Shown here piece by piece: positions 49,258-58,339 of a DNA stretch of 64,000 nt. Origin of the DNA: Paraburkholderia sp. PGU19 (lineage in GTDB: Bacteria > Pseudomonadota > Gammaproteobacteria > Burkholderiales > Burkholderiaceae); NCBI RefSeq assembly GCF_013426915.1, contig NZ_AP023179.1, positions 3,782,001-3,846,000 of the forward strand, in the 5' to 3' direction. Every line of letters begins with the position of its first letter. The stretch's first letter is position 1. Both the position numbers and the translations under genes were made by a program. The notes below the pieces were generated by a model, which ran no database searches, was not told where the DNA came from, and was given only the letters and a program-made list of their open reading frames with translations.

Positions 49258-51627
49258 ATGGCATTGCGTCGCGTCGCGACAGCGTTGCTGGTCGCTGGCA
49301 TGATCACCGCGCAGATCGCCCACGCTCAGGTGACGCTCAACTTCGTCAACGCCGACATCGATCAGGTGGCGAGGGCGATCGGCGCAGCGACGGGTAAAAC
49401 GATCATCGTCGACCCGCGGGTGAAAGGGCAATTGAACCTGGTTTCCGAGAATCCCGTTCCCGAAGACCAGGCGCTGAAGACCTTGCAGTCCGCGTTGAGA
49501 ATGCAGGGTTTTTCGCTGGTTCAGGACCATGGCGTCCTGAAGGTCGTGCCCGAAGCCGATGCGAAGCTGCAAGGCGTGCCGACCTATATCGGCAATGCGC
49601 CCGCAGCACGCGGCGATCAGGTGGTCACGCAGGTATTCCAGCTGAAGAACGAATCGGCGAATAACCTGTTGCCCGTATTGCGCCCGCTGATCTCGCCGAA
49701 CAACACGGTTGCGGCCTATCCGGGCAACAACACGATTGTCGTGACGGACTATGCGGACAACGTGCGCCGCATTGCGCAGATCATCGCTGGCGTCGATACG
49801 GCGGCGGGCCAGCAGGTGCTGGTCGTGCCGCTGAAGAACGCAAATGCGATCGACGTCGCGACGCAAATGGCGAAGATGCTCGACCCCGGTACGATTGGCA
49901 ACACCGATGCCACGCTGAAGGTGTCCGTGCAGGCCGATCCGCGCACCAATTCGCTGCTGCTGCGCGCGTCGAACGCGGGGCGTCTCGCGGCGGCGAAGTC
50001 GCTCGCCAGGCAGCTGGATGCCGCAACGGGCCAGCCCGGCAACATGCATGTCGTGTCGTTGCGCAATGCAGACGCCGTGCGTCTTGCGAAGACGCTGCGC
50101 GGCATGCTCGGCAAGGGCGGTGGCGGTGGCGGTGGCGGTGGCAATGAATCGTCGTCGGGTGGCGGCAATAACGCGAACTCGTTCAACCAGAACAACTCGC
50201 CCTCGTCGACGGGTGGCGCGGGCACGCCGCCGCTGCCGTCGGGATCGATGGGCGGGTCGTCGGGGTCGTCGCTGGGCAGCAATCCGCTGGGCACGGGCGG
50301 CGCCGGCGGCGGTGGCTATGGCGGTCAGGGCAGCAACAACTCGGACTTTCTCGGCGAGAAGGAAGGCAGCGGCGGCGACGACAATCAGCCCGGCGGCATG
50401 ATCCAGGCCGACGCGTCGACGAACTCGCTGATCATCACCGCGTCCGACCCCGTCTACCGCAATCTGCGCACCGTGATTGACCAGCTGGACGTGCGCCGCC
50501 CGCAGGTCTACATCGAAGCGCTGATCGTCGAACTGAACTCGAACACGAACGCCAACCTGGGTATCCAGTGGCAGATCGGCAGCGGCAACGTGTTCGCGGG
50601 CACCAACCTTGCCACGGGCGGTGGCAACAGTATCGTCAACGTGACGGCGGCAGCGGCAGCCAGCGCCGCCACGGGTGGCCTGGCGACCGCGCTGGCGGCG
50701 CAGAATCTCCAGCAGGGCCTGAATGTAGGCTGGCTGCACAACCTCTTCGGCGTGCAGGGGCTCGGCGCGTTGCTGCAGGCACTGTCGCAGACGAGCGACG
50801 CCAACGTGCTGTCCACGCCTAACCTCATCACGCTCGACAACCAGGAGGCGAAGATCGTCGTCGGTACGAACGTGCCGATCCAGACGGGCTCGTATTCGAA
50901 CCTCACGAGCAGCACGGCGACCACGGCGTTCAACACCTTCGATCGCATCGACGTCGGTCTGACGCTGCACATCAAGCCGCAGATCACCGAGGGCGGCATC
51001 CTGAAACTCCAGCTGTATACGGAAGATTCGGCGATCGTGGCGGGCACGACCAACGTGGCGACCAATCCGGCCGGCCCTGAGTTCACGAAGCGCTCGATCC
51101 AGTCGACCGTGCTCGCCGACAACGGCGAGATCATTGTGCTCGGCGGCCTGATGCAGGACAATTACCAGGTCAATAACAGCAAGGTGCCGCTGCTCGGCGA
51201 CATCCCATGGATTGGCCAGTTGTTCCGCTCCGAAAACAAGGTTCGCGCGAAGACCAATCTGCTGGTATTTCTGCGTCCGGTGATCATCAACGACCGCGAC
51301 ACGGCGCAAGCGGTGACGGCGAACCGCTACGACTACATCCAGGGCGTGACGGGTGCATATAAGTCCGACAACAACCTGATCAAGGACAAGGACGATCCCG
51401 TGGTGCCGCCGATGCCGGTTGGCCCGAGCCAGGGTGGATCGCCTTTGAACCTGTTCGATCTCGACGCGATGCGGCGACAACAGGCGCTTGGCGTGCCCGT
51501 CCCGGCTCCCGCCTACGTCCCGCCGCAGCAGCCTCAGATGCAGCCCCAACCGCAGATGCAGGCGCAGCCGCCCGCACAAACGGTCCCGGCGCAACCGGGC
51601 ACGAGTACGCCGAAGGTGCAGCCGTGA
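49258..51627 (+). CDS. gspD: Type II secretion system secretin GspD
   Basis: The outer-membrane secretin (789 residues), which forms the exit pore. Signal peptide MALRRVATALLVAGMITAQI (cleaved after AHA), N0 domain (VTLNFVNADIDQVARAIGAATGK), N1-N3 repeats, a long Gly/Ser/Asn-rich insertion (from GKGGGGGGGGGNESS to GGDDNQPGG), then the secretin core with VPLLGDIPWIGQLFR. The C-terminal 60 residues are Pro/Gln-rich. The ATG at 49258 has GAGAAG upstream; an ATG at 49243 would add five residues. It overlaps gspE by four bases. Confidence 0.96.
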   Translation: MALRRVATALLVAGMITAQIAHAQVTLNFVNADIDQVARAIGAATGKTIIVDPRVKGQLNLVSENPVPEDQALKTLQSALRMQGFSLVQDHGVLKVVPEADAKLQGVPTYIGNAPAARGDQVVTQVFQLKNESANNLLPVLRPLISPNNTVAAYPGNNTIVVTDYADNVRRIAQIIAGVDTAAGQQVLVVPLKNANAIDVATQMAKMLDPGTIGNTDATLKVSVQADPRTNSLLLRASNAGRLAAAKSLARQLDAATGQPGNMHVVSLRNADAVRLAKTLRGMLGKGGGGGGGGGNESSSGGGNNANSFNQNNSPSSTGGAGTPPLPSGSMGGSSGSSLGSNPLGTGGAGGGGYGGQGSNNSDFLGEKEGSGGDDNQPGGMIQADASTNSLIITASDPVYRNLRTVIDQLDVRRPQVYIEALIVELNSNTNANLGIQWQIGSGNVFAGTNLATGGGNSIVNVTAAAAASAATGGLATALAAQNLQQGLNVGWLHNLFGVQGLGALLQALSQTSDANVLSTPNLITLDNQEAKIVVGTNVPIQTGSYSNLTSSTATTAFNTFDRIDVGLTLHIKPQITEGGILKLQLYTEDSAIVAGTTNVATNPAGPEFTKRSIQSTVLADNGEIIVLGGLMQDNYQVNNSKVPLLGDIPWIGQLFRSENKVRAKTNLLVFLRPVIINDRDTAQAVTANRYDYIQGVTGAYKSDNNLIKDKDDPVVPPMPVGPSQGGSPLNLFDLDAMRRQQALGVPVPAPAYVPPQQPQMQPQPQMQAQPPAQTVPAQPGTSTPKVQP

Positions 51628-53141
51628 GCACGCCGCACGCGCCTGGCAGCGCGCCGCCCGATTCAGCGGCCACGGGCGGAGCGCATCGCGAGCCGCCCTC
51701 TGCGCTAGCCGCGCGACTCGTGCCGTATGGCTTCGCGAAGAGCGGTCAGATTCTCGTGGCGCATCAGCACGCCGATTCCATGGAAGTGTGGATCAGCGAA
51801 CGCACGACCCAGGCCGCGCTTGCGGAAGTCGCGCGCAATTTCGGCGCGGTGTCGGTGGTGCGCCTCGAAGCGGATGAACTCTCGCAGGCGATCAATCAGG
51901 CGTATTCGCGCCAGGACGGCAGCGCTGCGCAGGTAGTCGGCGAGGTGGAAGGCGAAGTCGATCTGTCGCGTCTGATGCAGGACATTCCCGAAGTGGAAGA
52001 CCTGCTGGAATCCGAAGACGACGCGCCGATCATCCGCATGATCAACGCGTTGCTCACGCAGGCGGCGCGCGAACAGGCTTCGGATATTCATATCGAGCCG
52101 TTCGAGAATGCGTCGGTGGTGCGCTTTCGCGTCGACGGCACGCTGCGCGACGTGGTGCGTCCGAAGAAAGCGCTGCACGGCGCGCTGATTTCGCGGATCA
52201 AGATCATGGCGCAACTCGACATCGCCGAGAAGCGTCTGCCACAGGATGGTCGCATTACGTTGCGCGTCGGCGGGAGGCCCGTCGACGTGCGCGTATCGAC
52301 TTTGCCGACGGGCCACGGCGAGCGCGCTGTGCTGCGTCTGCTGGAAAAAGACGCGCAGCGTTTGAACCTCGAAGCGCTCGGCATGGCGTCCGATACGCTC
52401 GGCCAGTTCGACAAGCTGATTTCGCGTCCACACGGCATCGTGCTCGTGACGGGTCCAACAGGTTCGGGCAAGACGACCACGCTGTACGCGTCGATGTCGC
52501 GGCTCGAAACGGCGACGACGAACATCATGACCGTCGAAGACCCGATCGAATACGATCTGTCCGGCATCGGCCAGACGCAGGTCAACGAGCGGATCGGCAT
52601 GACGTTCGCCCGCGCGCTGCGTTCCATTCTGCGTCAGGACCCGGACATCATCATGATTGGTGAAATACGCGATCTCGAAACGGCGCAGATCGCCGTGCAG
52701 GCATCGCTGACGGGCCACCTCGTACTCGCCACATTGCACACCAACGACGCCGCGTCCGCGGTCACGCGTCTGACGGATATGGGCGTCGAGCCGTATCTGC
52801 TCGCGTCGTCGCTGCTCGGCGTGCTGGCGCAGCGTCTCGTGCGGCGTCTGTGTCCCGTGTGCAAGGTGGAGCGCGAAGAAGAAGGCGGTCGCAAGTTCTG
52901 GCATCCCGTCGGCTGCGACAAGTGCGGACATTCGGGCTATGCGGGACGGCGCGGCGTGTACGAACTGCTGAACGTCGACGAATCGATCCGCTCGCTGATT
53001 CACCGCAACGCCTCCGATGCCGAGATTCTCGACACTGGCCGCAAGCAAGGCATGCGCACGTTGCGCGAGGACGGCGACCGCTGGCTCGCATCGGGCCTGA
53101 CGTCGCTCGAAGAAGTGATACGCGTGACGGGCGGGGTCTAA
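51624..53141 (+). CDS. gspE: Type II secretion system ATPase GspE
   Basis: Cytoplasmic hexameric ATPase (505 residues) powering pseudopilus assembly. It starts with GTG overlapping the gspD stop. Seen are the N-terminal GspL-contact domain, DIHIEPFENASVVRFRVDG, Walker A GPTGSGKTT (about 276), the Asp and His boxes (GEIRDLETAQIAVQASLTGH) and the zinc motif of two CxxC pairs (CPVC about residue 410, CDKC about 431), typical of GspE. Confidence 0.97.
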   Translation: MSTPHAPGSAPPDSAATGGAHREPPSALAARLVPYGFAKSGQILVAHQHADSMEVWISERTTQAALAEVARNFGAVSVVRLEADELSQAINQAYSRQDGSAAQVVGEVEGEVDLSRLMQDIPEVEDLLESEDDAPIIRMINALLTQAAREQASDIHIEPFENASVVRFRVDGTLRDVVRPKKALHGALISRIKIMAQLDIAEKRLPQDGRITLRVGGRPVDVRVSTLPTGHGERAVLRLLEKDAQRLNLEALGMASDTLGQFDKLISRPHGIVLVTGPTGSGKTTTLYASMSRLETATTNIMTVEDPIEYDLSGIGQTQVNERIGMTFARALRSILRQDPDIIMIGEIRDLETAQIAVQASLTGHLVLATLHTNDAASAVTRLTDMGVEPYLLASSLLGVLAQRLVRRLCPVCKVEREEEGGRKFWHPVGCDKCGHSGYAGRRGVYELLNVDESIRSLIHRNASDAEILDTGRKQGMRTLREDGDRWLASGLTSLEEVIRVTGGV

Positions 53142-53146
53142 AGCGC

Positions 53147-54364
53147 ATGCCCGCATTCCGTTTCGAAGCGATCGACGCCGCCGGCAAGGCGCAAAAAGGC
53201 GTGCTCGATGCCGACAGCGCGCGCGGCGCACGCACGCAGTTGCGCACGCAAGGTCTGACGCCGCTCGTCGTCGAACCGGCGGCGACGCGCACGCGCGGCG
53301 AGCGCACCCAGCGGCTGTCCTTGGGGCGCAAGCTCTCGCAGCGCGAGCAGGCGATTCTCACGCGGCAACTCGCGAGTCTGCTGATCGCCGGTCTGCCACT
53401 CGACGAAGCGCTCTCGGTGCTCACCGAGCAGTCGGAGCGCGATTACATCCGCGAACTGATGGCCGCGATCCGCGCAGAAGTGCTGGGCGGCCATTCGCTG
53501 GCAAACGCGCTGTCACAGCATCCGAAAGATTTTCCCGAGATTTATCGCGCGCTGGTCGCAGCGGGTGAACATACGGGCAAGCTCGGACTCGTGCTGTCGC
53601 GCCTCGCCGATTACATCGAGCAGCGCAACGCGCTCAAGCAGAAGATCGTGCTCGCGTTCACGTATCCGACCATCGTGACGATCATCGCGTTCGGCATCGT
53701 CACGTTCCTGTTGAGCTACGTCGTGCCGCAGGTCGTCAACGTGTTCGCCAGCACGAAGCAGCAGTTGCCGATCCTCACGGTGATGATGATGGCGCTCTCC
53801 GGCTTCGTGCGTAACTGGTGGTGGGCCATGCTGATCGCGCTGGTGATCGTCGTGTACGTGGTGCGCGCGATACTCGCGCAACCGGGACCGCGCCTCGCGT
53901 TCGATCGCTGGGTTTTGACGGCGCCCCTCTTCGGCAAGCTCGTGCGCGGCTACAACACGGTGCGCTTCGCGAGCACGCTCGGCATTCTGACGGCGGCGGG
54001 CGTGCCGATTCTGCGCGCGCTGCAGGCCGCGAGCGAAACGCTCAGCAACAAGGCGATGCGCAACAACATCGACGACGCGATCGTCCGTGTGCGCGAAGGC
54101 ACGTCGCTGTCGCGCGCGCTCGGCAACACGAAGACCTTTCCGCCTGTGCTCGTGCACCTGATCCGTTCGGGCGAAGCGACGGGCGACGTGACGACGATGC
54201 TCGACCGCGCGGCCGAAGGTGAGGCGCGCGAACTCGAACGGCGCACGATGTTCCTGACGAGTCTGCTCGAGCCTCTGCTGATTCTCGCGATGGGCGGCGT
54301 AGTGCTGGTGATCGTGCTCGCGGTGATGCTGCCGATCATCGAGTTGAACAACCTGGTGCAGTGA
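53147..54364 (+). CDS. gspF: Type II secretion system inner-membrane protein GspF
   Basis: The inner-membrane platform protein (405 residues). Start MPAFRFEAIDAAGKAQKGVLDADS is family-typical. Two T2SSF repeats follow (LTRQLASLLIAGLPLDEALSVL and RFASTLGILTAAGVPILRALQ) with three membrane segments. It lies five bases after gspE. A longer open frame that begins inside gspE is a shadow. Confidence 0.96.
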   Translation: MPAFRFEAIDAAGKAQKGVLDADSARGARTQLRTQGLTPLVVEPAATRTRGERTQRLSLGRKLSQREQAILTRQLASLLIAGLPLDEALSVLTEQSERDYIRELMAAIRAEVLGGHSLANALSQHPKDFPEIYRALVAAGEHTGKLGLVLSRLADYIEQRNALKQKIVLAFTYPTIVTIIAFGIVTFLLSYVVPQVVNVFASTKQQLPILTVMMMALSGFVRNWWWAMLIALVIVVYVVRAILAQPGPRLAFDRWVLTAPLFGKLVRGYNTVRFASTLGILTAAGVPILRALQAASETLSNKAMRNNIDDAIVRVREGTSLSRALGNTKTFPPVLVHLIRSGEATGDVTTMLDRAAEGEARELERRTMFLTSLLEPLLILAMGGVVLVIVLAVMLPIIELNNLVQ

Positions 54365-54375
54365 CGGCCCGTTAG

Positions 54376-54406
54376 CGTCCGAAAGACTTGCAAGCCGGAC
54401 GGGCGT
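54376..54406 (+). terminator. Possible terminator between gspF and inverted gspC
   Basis: CGTCCG (54376-54381) pairs with CGGACG (54396-54401), followed by GGCGTTTTC. An alternative outer pairing (54367-54372 with 54399-54404) exists. The T tract is short. Confidence 0.4.
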
Positions 54407-54439
54407 TTTCAGCTTGCGTCGGCCCGGCAGAGAATGACA

Positions 54440-54853
54440 TCAGCGCACGTAGATAGTCGGGCCGGGCGGGTTCGCGGGAAGGAAGATTTCGGAGTGGGAG
54501 CCGTTACGGTCGATGATGATCGAGCGGGCGCGCACTTCGGCGAGCTTGGCGCCTTGCATGATCGTGCTGCCCAGCGATACGGCATGCGGCGGTTCGCCGC
54601 CCGTGCTGATGATCGCGGCGGCGCCTTCGCTGAGCGCGAGGATGCCGAACAGATGGATGTCCTGATTCGCGGTGCGCGTGAGCTGGCCGCCAAACAGCGC
54701 CGCAGCCTGATCCGTCGAAACGGGCGCGCGCACGGCGGCAGCGGGCACGGGCGCACCGGCATGCGACGTGAGCGTGACAACCCAGTAAGTGAGCGTCGCG
54801 CAGAACACGGCGAAAACGGCGAGCGAAATCAGGCGGATCTGGAGTGCGTTCAT
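54440..54853 (-). CDS. gspC: Type II secretion system protein GspC-like
   Basis: A 137-residue protein with one N-terminal membrane helix (LISLAVFAVFCATLTYWVVTL) and a periplasmic homology-region domain (AALFGGQLTRTANQDIHLFGILA). It has no room for the PDZ or coiled-coil domain of full GspC (about 270 residues). It is inverted between gspF and gspG, an order I believe is usual for this genus. It would link the platform to the GspD N0 domain. Confidence 0.82.
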   Translation of the reverse strand: MNALQIRLISLAVFAVFCATLTYWVVTLTSHAGAPVPAAAVRAPVSTDQAAALFGGQLTRTANQDIHLFGILALSEGAAAIISTGGEPPHAVSLGSTIMQGAKLAEVRARSIIIDRNGSHSEIFLPANPPGPTIYVR

Positions 54854-55023
54854 TCGTGTAATTGTACGGACTATTGTGAATTTTGCGGCATACGGATCGG
54901 CAGATCGGAAGCCTTCAACTGCATGACATTAAAATGACCGACCGGACGTGCAGAGTGCTGAATTCTCAACGCTTTACGTGACGTCTGATCGATCGACCCT
55001 TCATTCAAACGAGGTAGCAAGCT

Positions 55024-55500
55024 ATGCAAATGTGGACCAGTCGCCGCAACGAGATCGCGGCTATGCGCGCGGGCCAGCGCGCCCGCCTTCAACGCGGGTT
55101 CACGCTGATCGAAATCATGGTCGTGATCGCGATCCTCGGCATTCTGGCTGCGCTGATCGTGCCGAAGATCATGAGCCGTCCGGACGAAGCGCGCCGCGTG
55201 GCCGCCAAGCAGGACATCGGCACTATCATGCAGTCGCTGAAGCTCTATCGTCTCGACAACGGCCGCTATCCGACGCAGGAACAAGGCCTGCGCGCGCTGA
55301 TCGAAAAACCGTCGACGGACCCGGTGCCGAACAACTGGAAGGACGGCGGTTATCTCGAACGTCTGCCTAACGACCCATGGGGCAATTCGTATCAGTATCT
55401 GAACCCGGGTGTGCACGGCGAGATCGACGTGTTCAGCTACGGTGCGGACGGCAAGCCGGGCGGCGAAGGCAACGATGCCGACGTCGGCTCGTGGCAATAG
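55024..55500 (+). CDS. gspG: Type II secretion system major pseudopilin GspG
   Basis: The major pseudopilin (158 residues). The prepilin leader ends in QRG before [22 protein letters not shown], with the Glu at position 5 of the mature chain. The C-terminal half has the calcium-site region [30 protein letters not shown]. The leader of 24 residues is long. GAGGTAGC precedes the ATG. No prepilin peptidase is encoded in this window. Confidence 0.96.
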   Translation: MQMWTSRRNEIAAMRAGQRARLQRGFTLIEIMVVIAILGILAALIVPKIMSRPDEARRVAAKQDIGTIMQSLKLYRLDNGRYPTQEQGLRALIEKPSTDPVPNNWKDGGYLERLPNDPWGNSYQYLNPGVHGEIDVFSYGADGKPGGEGNDADVGSWQ

Positions 55501-55612
55501 GCTCATCACGCTGATTGAATCGATATCCATCGTTACCGGCACCATGCGATTGCACGACTGCATGCCGCGCACGCTTCGTGAGGTCGCCCGCGTCAACGAC
55601 GCGCGCGGCTGC

Positions 55613-56098
55613 ATGAAGCAGCATGCAATGCGCACGGCGGCACGCGAGCGCCAGCGCGGCTTCACGCTGCTCGAAATGCTGGTCGTACTGGTGATCGCAG
55701 GCCTGCTGGTGTCGCTTGCATCGCTATCGCTGACACGCAACCCGCGCACGGACCTGAACGAGGAAGCGCAGCGGCTCGCATTGCTGTTCGAATCGGCGGG
55801 CGACGAAGCGCAAGTGCGCGCGCGCCCCATTTCATGGCTGCCGCTGGACGGCGGCTTTCGTTTCGATATCCACACCAACGACGGCTGGCGTCCGTTGCGC
55901 GACGATCTGCTTGGGCCGCGCCACTGGGAAGGCGGCGTAACGGGCGTGACGATCGACTATCCCGGCTCCGACACGCATTCGGACCGCATCGTGTTCGGCA
56001 CCGAGAGCATCGATACGCCCGTGCAGGTGACGCTCTTTTCCGCCGTGGGGCGCGTGACGATCATCGGCACGGGCAACGGCCGGTACGAGGTGCGCTGA
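55613..56098 (+). CDS. gspH: Type II secretion system minor pseudopilin GspH
   Basis: Minor pseudopilin. The leader ends RQRG before FTLLEMLVVLVIAGLLVSLASL, followed by the GspH body (GFRFDIHTNDGWRPL). The start is uncertain: ATG at 55544, 55562, 55613 and 55628 are in frame; 55613 gives a leader of ordinary length and 161 residues in all. The stop overlaps the gspI start by one base. Confidence 0.88.
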   Translation: MKQHAMRTAARERQRGFTLLEMLVVLVIAGLLVSLASLSLTRNPRTDLNEEAQRLALLFESAGDEAQVRARPISWLPLDGGFRFDIHTNDGWRPLRDDLLGPRHWEGGVTGVTIDYPGSDTHSDRIVFGTESIDTPVQVTLFSAVGRVTIIGTGNGRYEVR

Positions 56099-56529
56099 TG
56101 CCGTATGCGCTTCGTCTTCGCCGCGTGCGCGGCGCTGTGAATAACCCGAATCGCAACCGGGCGGGAGGCTTCACGATGATCGAAGTGCTGGTCGCGCTGG
56201 CGATCATCGCGGTCGCGCTGGCTGCTTCGCTGCGCGCGGTCGGCAGTCTCGCGACGGGCGAGGCCGATCTGCATCGGCGGCTGCTGGCGGGCTGGAGCGC
56301 GGACAACGCGCTCGCCCAGCTGCATCTGGCGCATGCGTGGCCCGAAGTCGGCTCGCAGAGTTTCGACTGCTCGCAGGGCAACCTGCAACTGATTTGCACG
56401 GAAAACGTAAGCGCGACGCCGAACCCGGTGTTTCGACGCGTCGAGGTTTCAGTGACGTCGCCCGGTCACTCGGGCAACCTCGCGCAGATGGTGACGGTGA
56501 TCGCGAATGAAACGAATCGCTCGCTCTGA
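56098..56529 (+). CDS. gspI: Type II secretion system minor pseudopilin GspI
   Basis: A 143-residue minor pseudopilin; leader ending RAGG before FTMIEVLVALAIIAVALAAS and a body with CSQGNLQLICTENVSATPNP. It begins in the TGATG overlap with gspH. It would form the tip complex with GspJ and GspK. Confidence 0.92.
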   Translation: MPYALRLRRVRGAVNNPNRNRAGGFTMIEVLVALAIIAVALAASLRAVGSLATGEADLHRRLLAGWSADNALAQLHLAHAWPEVGSQSFDCSQGNLQLICTENVSATPNPVFRRVEVSVTSPGHSGNLAQMVTVIANETNRSL

Positions 56530-57211
56530 GCACGACGTGTCGCGCGTTCGACATTCGCCGCTGCTCAGAAAAACAGCGGGCGGCTTCACGCTGATCGAAC
56601 TGCTCGTCGCGATCGCGATTCTGGCGGTGATCGCGGTGCTGTCGTGGCGCGGGCTGGATCAGATCATCCGCGGACGGCAGACGATCACCAATGCAATGGC
56701 AGACGAGCGTGTGTTCGCGCAGTTTTTCGATCAGATGCGCATCGACGTGCGCAACGCCGCCTCCGACGACGAAGCGGGCGAACCGGTCGTCGCGGTGAAT
56801 GGCAACGCGCTGCAGATCGTGCGGTACATGCGGGCGCCGGGCGCGCCGCCCCGCTTGGTGGTCGTGCGGTATCGGATCACGGAAGGGCGGATTCTGCGCT
56901 ATGCGTCGCCGCCGTTGGCGAACATTGGCGAGGTGCGCCGCGCACTTGGCGGTTCGGAGAACGAGAACTGGAACGCCGTGCCGTTGATCGGCGGTATCGG
57001 CGCGATTACCGCGCGGCTGTATGTGCCAAAAGTCGGCTGGACGACGCAGATGAAAGACGTGCAGTCGGCGATCACGGAGAACGACAATAATCTGAAAGTG
57101 CCTCAGCTCGGCAATGCGCCGCTGCCGAGGTCGGTGACGGGGCTGGAAGTGAGCATCGGCGCGAGTTCGCTCACGCGGCCCGTTACGCGGGTTTTTCTCG
57201 TTGGGGAGTGA
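56507..57211 (+). CDS. gspJ: Type II secretion system minor pseudopilin GspJ
   Basis: A 234-residue minor pseudopilin. Leader ending KTAGG before FTLIELLVAIAILAVIAVLSWRGLD. The body has DERVFAQFFDQMRIDVRNAA, typical of GspJ. It overlaps the 3' end of gspI by 23 bases and ends three bases before gspK. Confidence 0.93.
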   Translation: MKRIARSEHDVSRVRHSPLLRKTAGGFTLIELLVAIAILAVIAVLSWRGLDQIIRGRQTITNAMADERVFAQFFDQMRIDVRNAASDDEAGEPVVAVNGNALQIVRYMRAPGAPPRLVVVRYRITEGRILRYASPPLANIGEVRRALGGSENENWNAVPLIGGIGAITARLYVPKVGWTTQMKDVQSAITENDNNLKVPQLGNAPLPRSVTGLEVSIGASSLTRPVTRVFLVGE

Positions 57212-57214
57212 GTT

Positions 57215-58311
57215 TTGATCAAGCGCTTTCGCCCTGCCCGTTCGAAACCTGCGGCTCAACGCGGCGCTGCCATCATTAGCGCGCTGCTGGTCGTCGCGCT
57301 GTCCGCGATTCTTGTTTCCGGCATGCTGTGGCGGGAACAGGTGCAGATCCGGCGCATCGAGAATCAACGGCTGCTTGCGCAGGCGCAGTGGGTGTCGCGC
57401 GGAGCGCTCGACTGGACGCGCCTCATTCTTCGTTCCGAAGGCGATACGTCGGCGGGAATCACGTATCTTGGCGGCGTCTGGGGCGTGCCGATCGCGCGCA
57501 CGCGACTTTCAGATTTTCTCGGGCAGATCGGCGAGGTGCGCGCGCAGGAAGGCGGGGCGACTTATATATCCGGTTCGATCGAAGATGCGCAGGCCAAATT
57601 CAATCTGCGCAACCTCGTTTCAACGGCGGTGCCGGGCGCGCTGACGCTCAACATCCAGCAAATCCAGTCGTTCCAGCGCTTGTTGCAGCTGCTCGGCATC
57701 AACGGGCAACTGGCGAAGAACACGGCGCTGCAATTGCGCGCGGGACTGCGGCAATCGGCGACACGCTTCCAGACGGCGGCCAATCCCGCGACCGTCGACC
57801 CAACGCAGCCGCAAAGCGGCGCGACGGGGGTGGCAACTACACCGATCAGCCAGGTCTGGAAGACACCGATGAGAACGCGCCCGTCGCGCCGCTTCAGATG
57901 ACGGGCGTCGATTCGCTGCTCGACGTGCCCGGCTTCACACCGGAGATGATCGCGCGGCTGCGCCCGTTCGTGACCGTGCTGCCGACGACCACGCCCGTCA
58001 ACATGAACACCGCGCCCGCCGAGGTGGTCGCGGCCGTCGTGCCGGGGATGAATCTGTCGAATGCGCAGGCGTTCGTTGCGCGGCGCGAGACGGTCTTCTT
58101 CCACAACGTCGGCGATGTGCAGCTTGCGTTGCGCGGCGCGGGCGTCCAGCAACTCGTGTTCGATCCGAACCAGCTCGACGTGAACACCAGCTATTTCCTG
58201 ATCCACGGACGCGTCGAGCACGAACGCGCCGAAGTCGATCGCACCACCCTTGTCTATCGCGACGCGCTGACGCATACGACGCGTATCGTATGGGGACGAG
58301 ATCAACTATGA
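57215..58311 (+). pseudogene. gspK: Type II secretion system minor pseudopilin GspK, frameshifted
   Basis: The gene is split over two frames. Frame one (57215-57901, 228 codons) gives the leader RGAAIISALLVVALSAILVSGM and the first half of GspK. The second half (LDVPGFTPEMIARLRPFVTVLP, then NMNTAPAEVVAAVVPGM to the end at 58311) is in the next frame. The frames can be joined by adding one G to the run GGGGG at 57826-57830, which yields a normal 365-residue protein. Either a sequencing error or a real one-base deletion. Confidence 0.88.
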
Positions 58312-58339
58312 ACAACGCAATTTCCCGAGAGAGTGGACT

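Noticed and set aside
49087..51594. 835-codon minus-strand open frame opposite gspD
   Set aside because: Its composition (Arg/His/Val/Asp) mirrors the gspD codons; gspD on the plus strand is certain.
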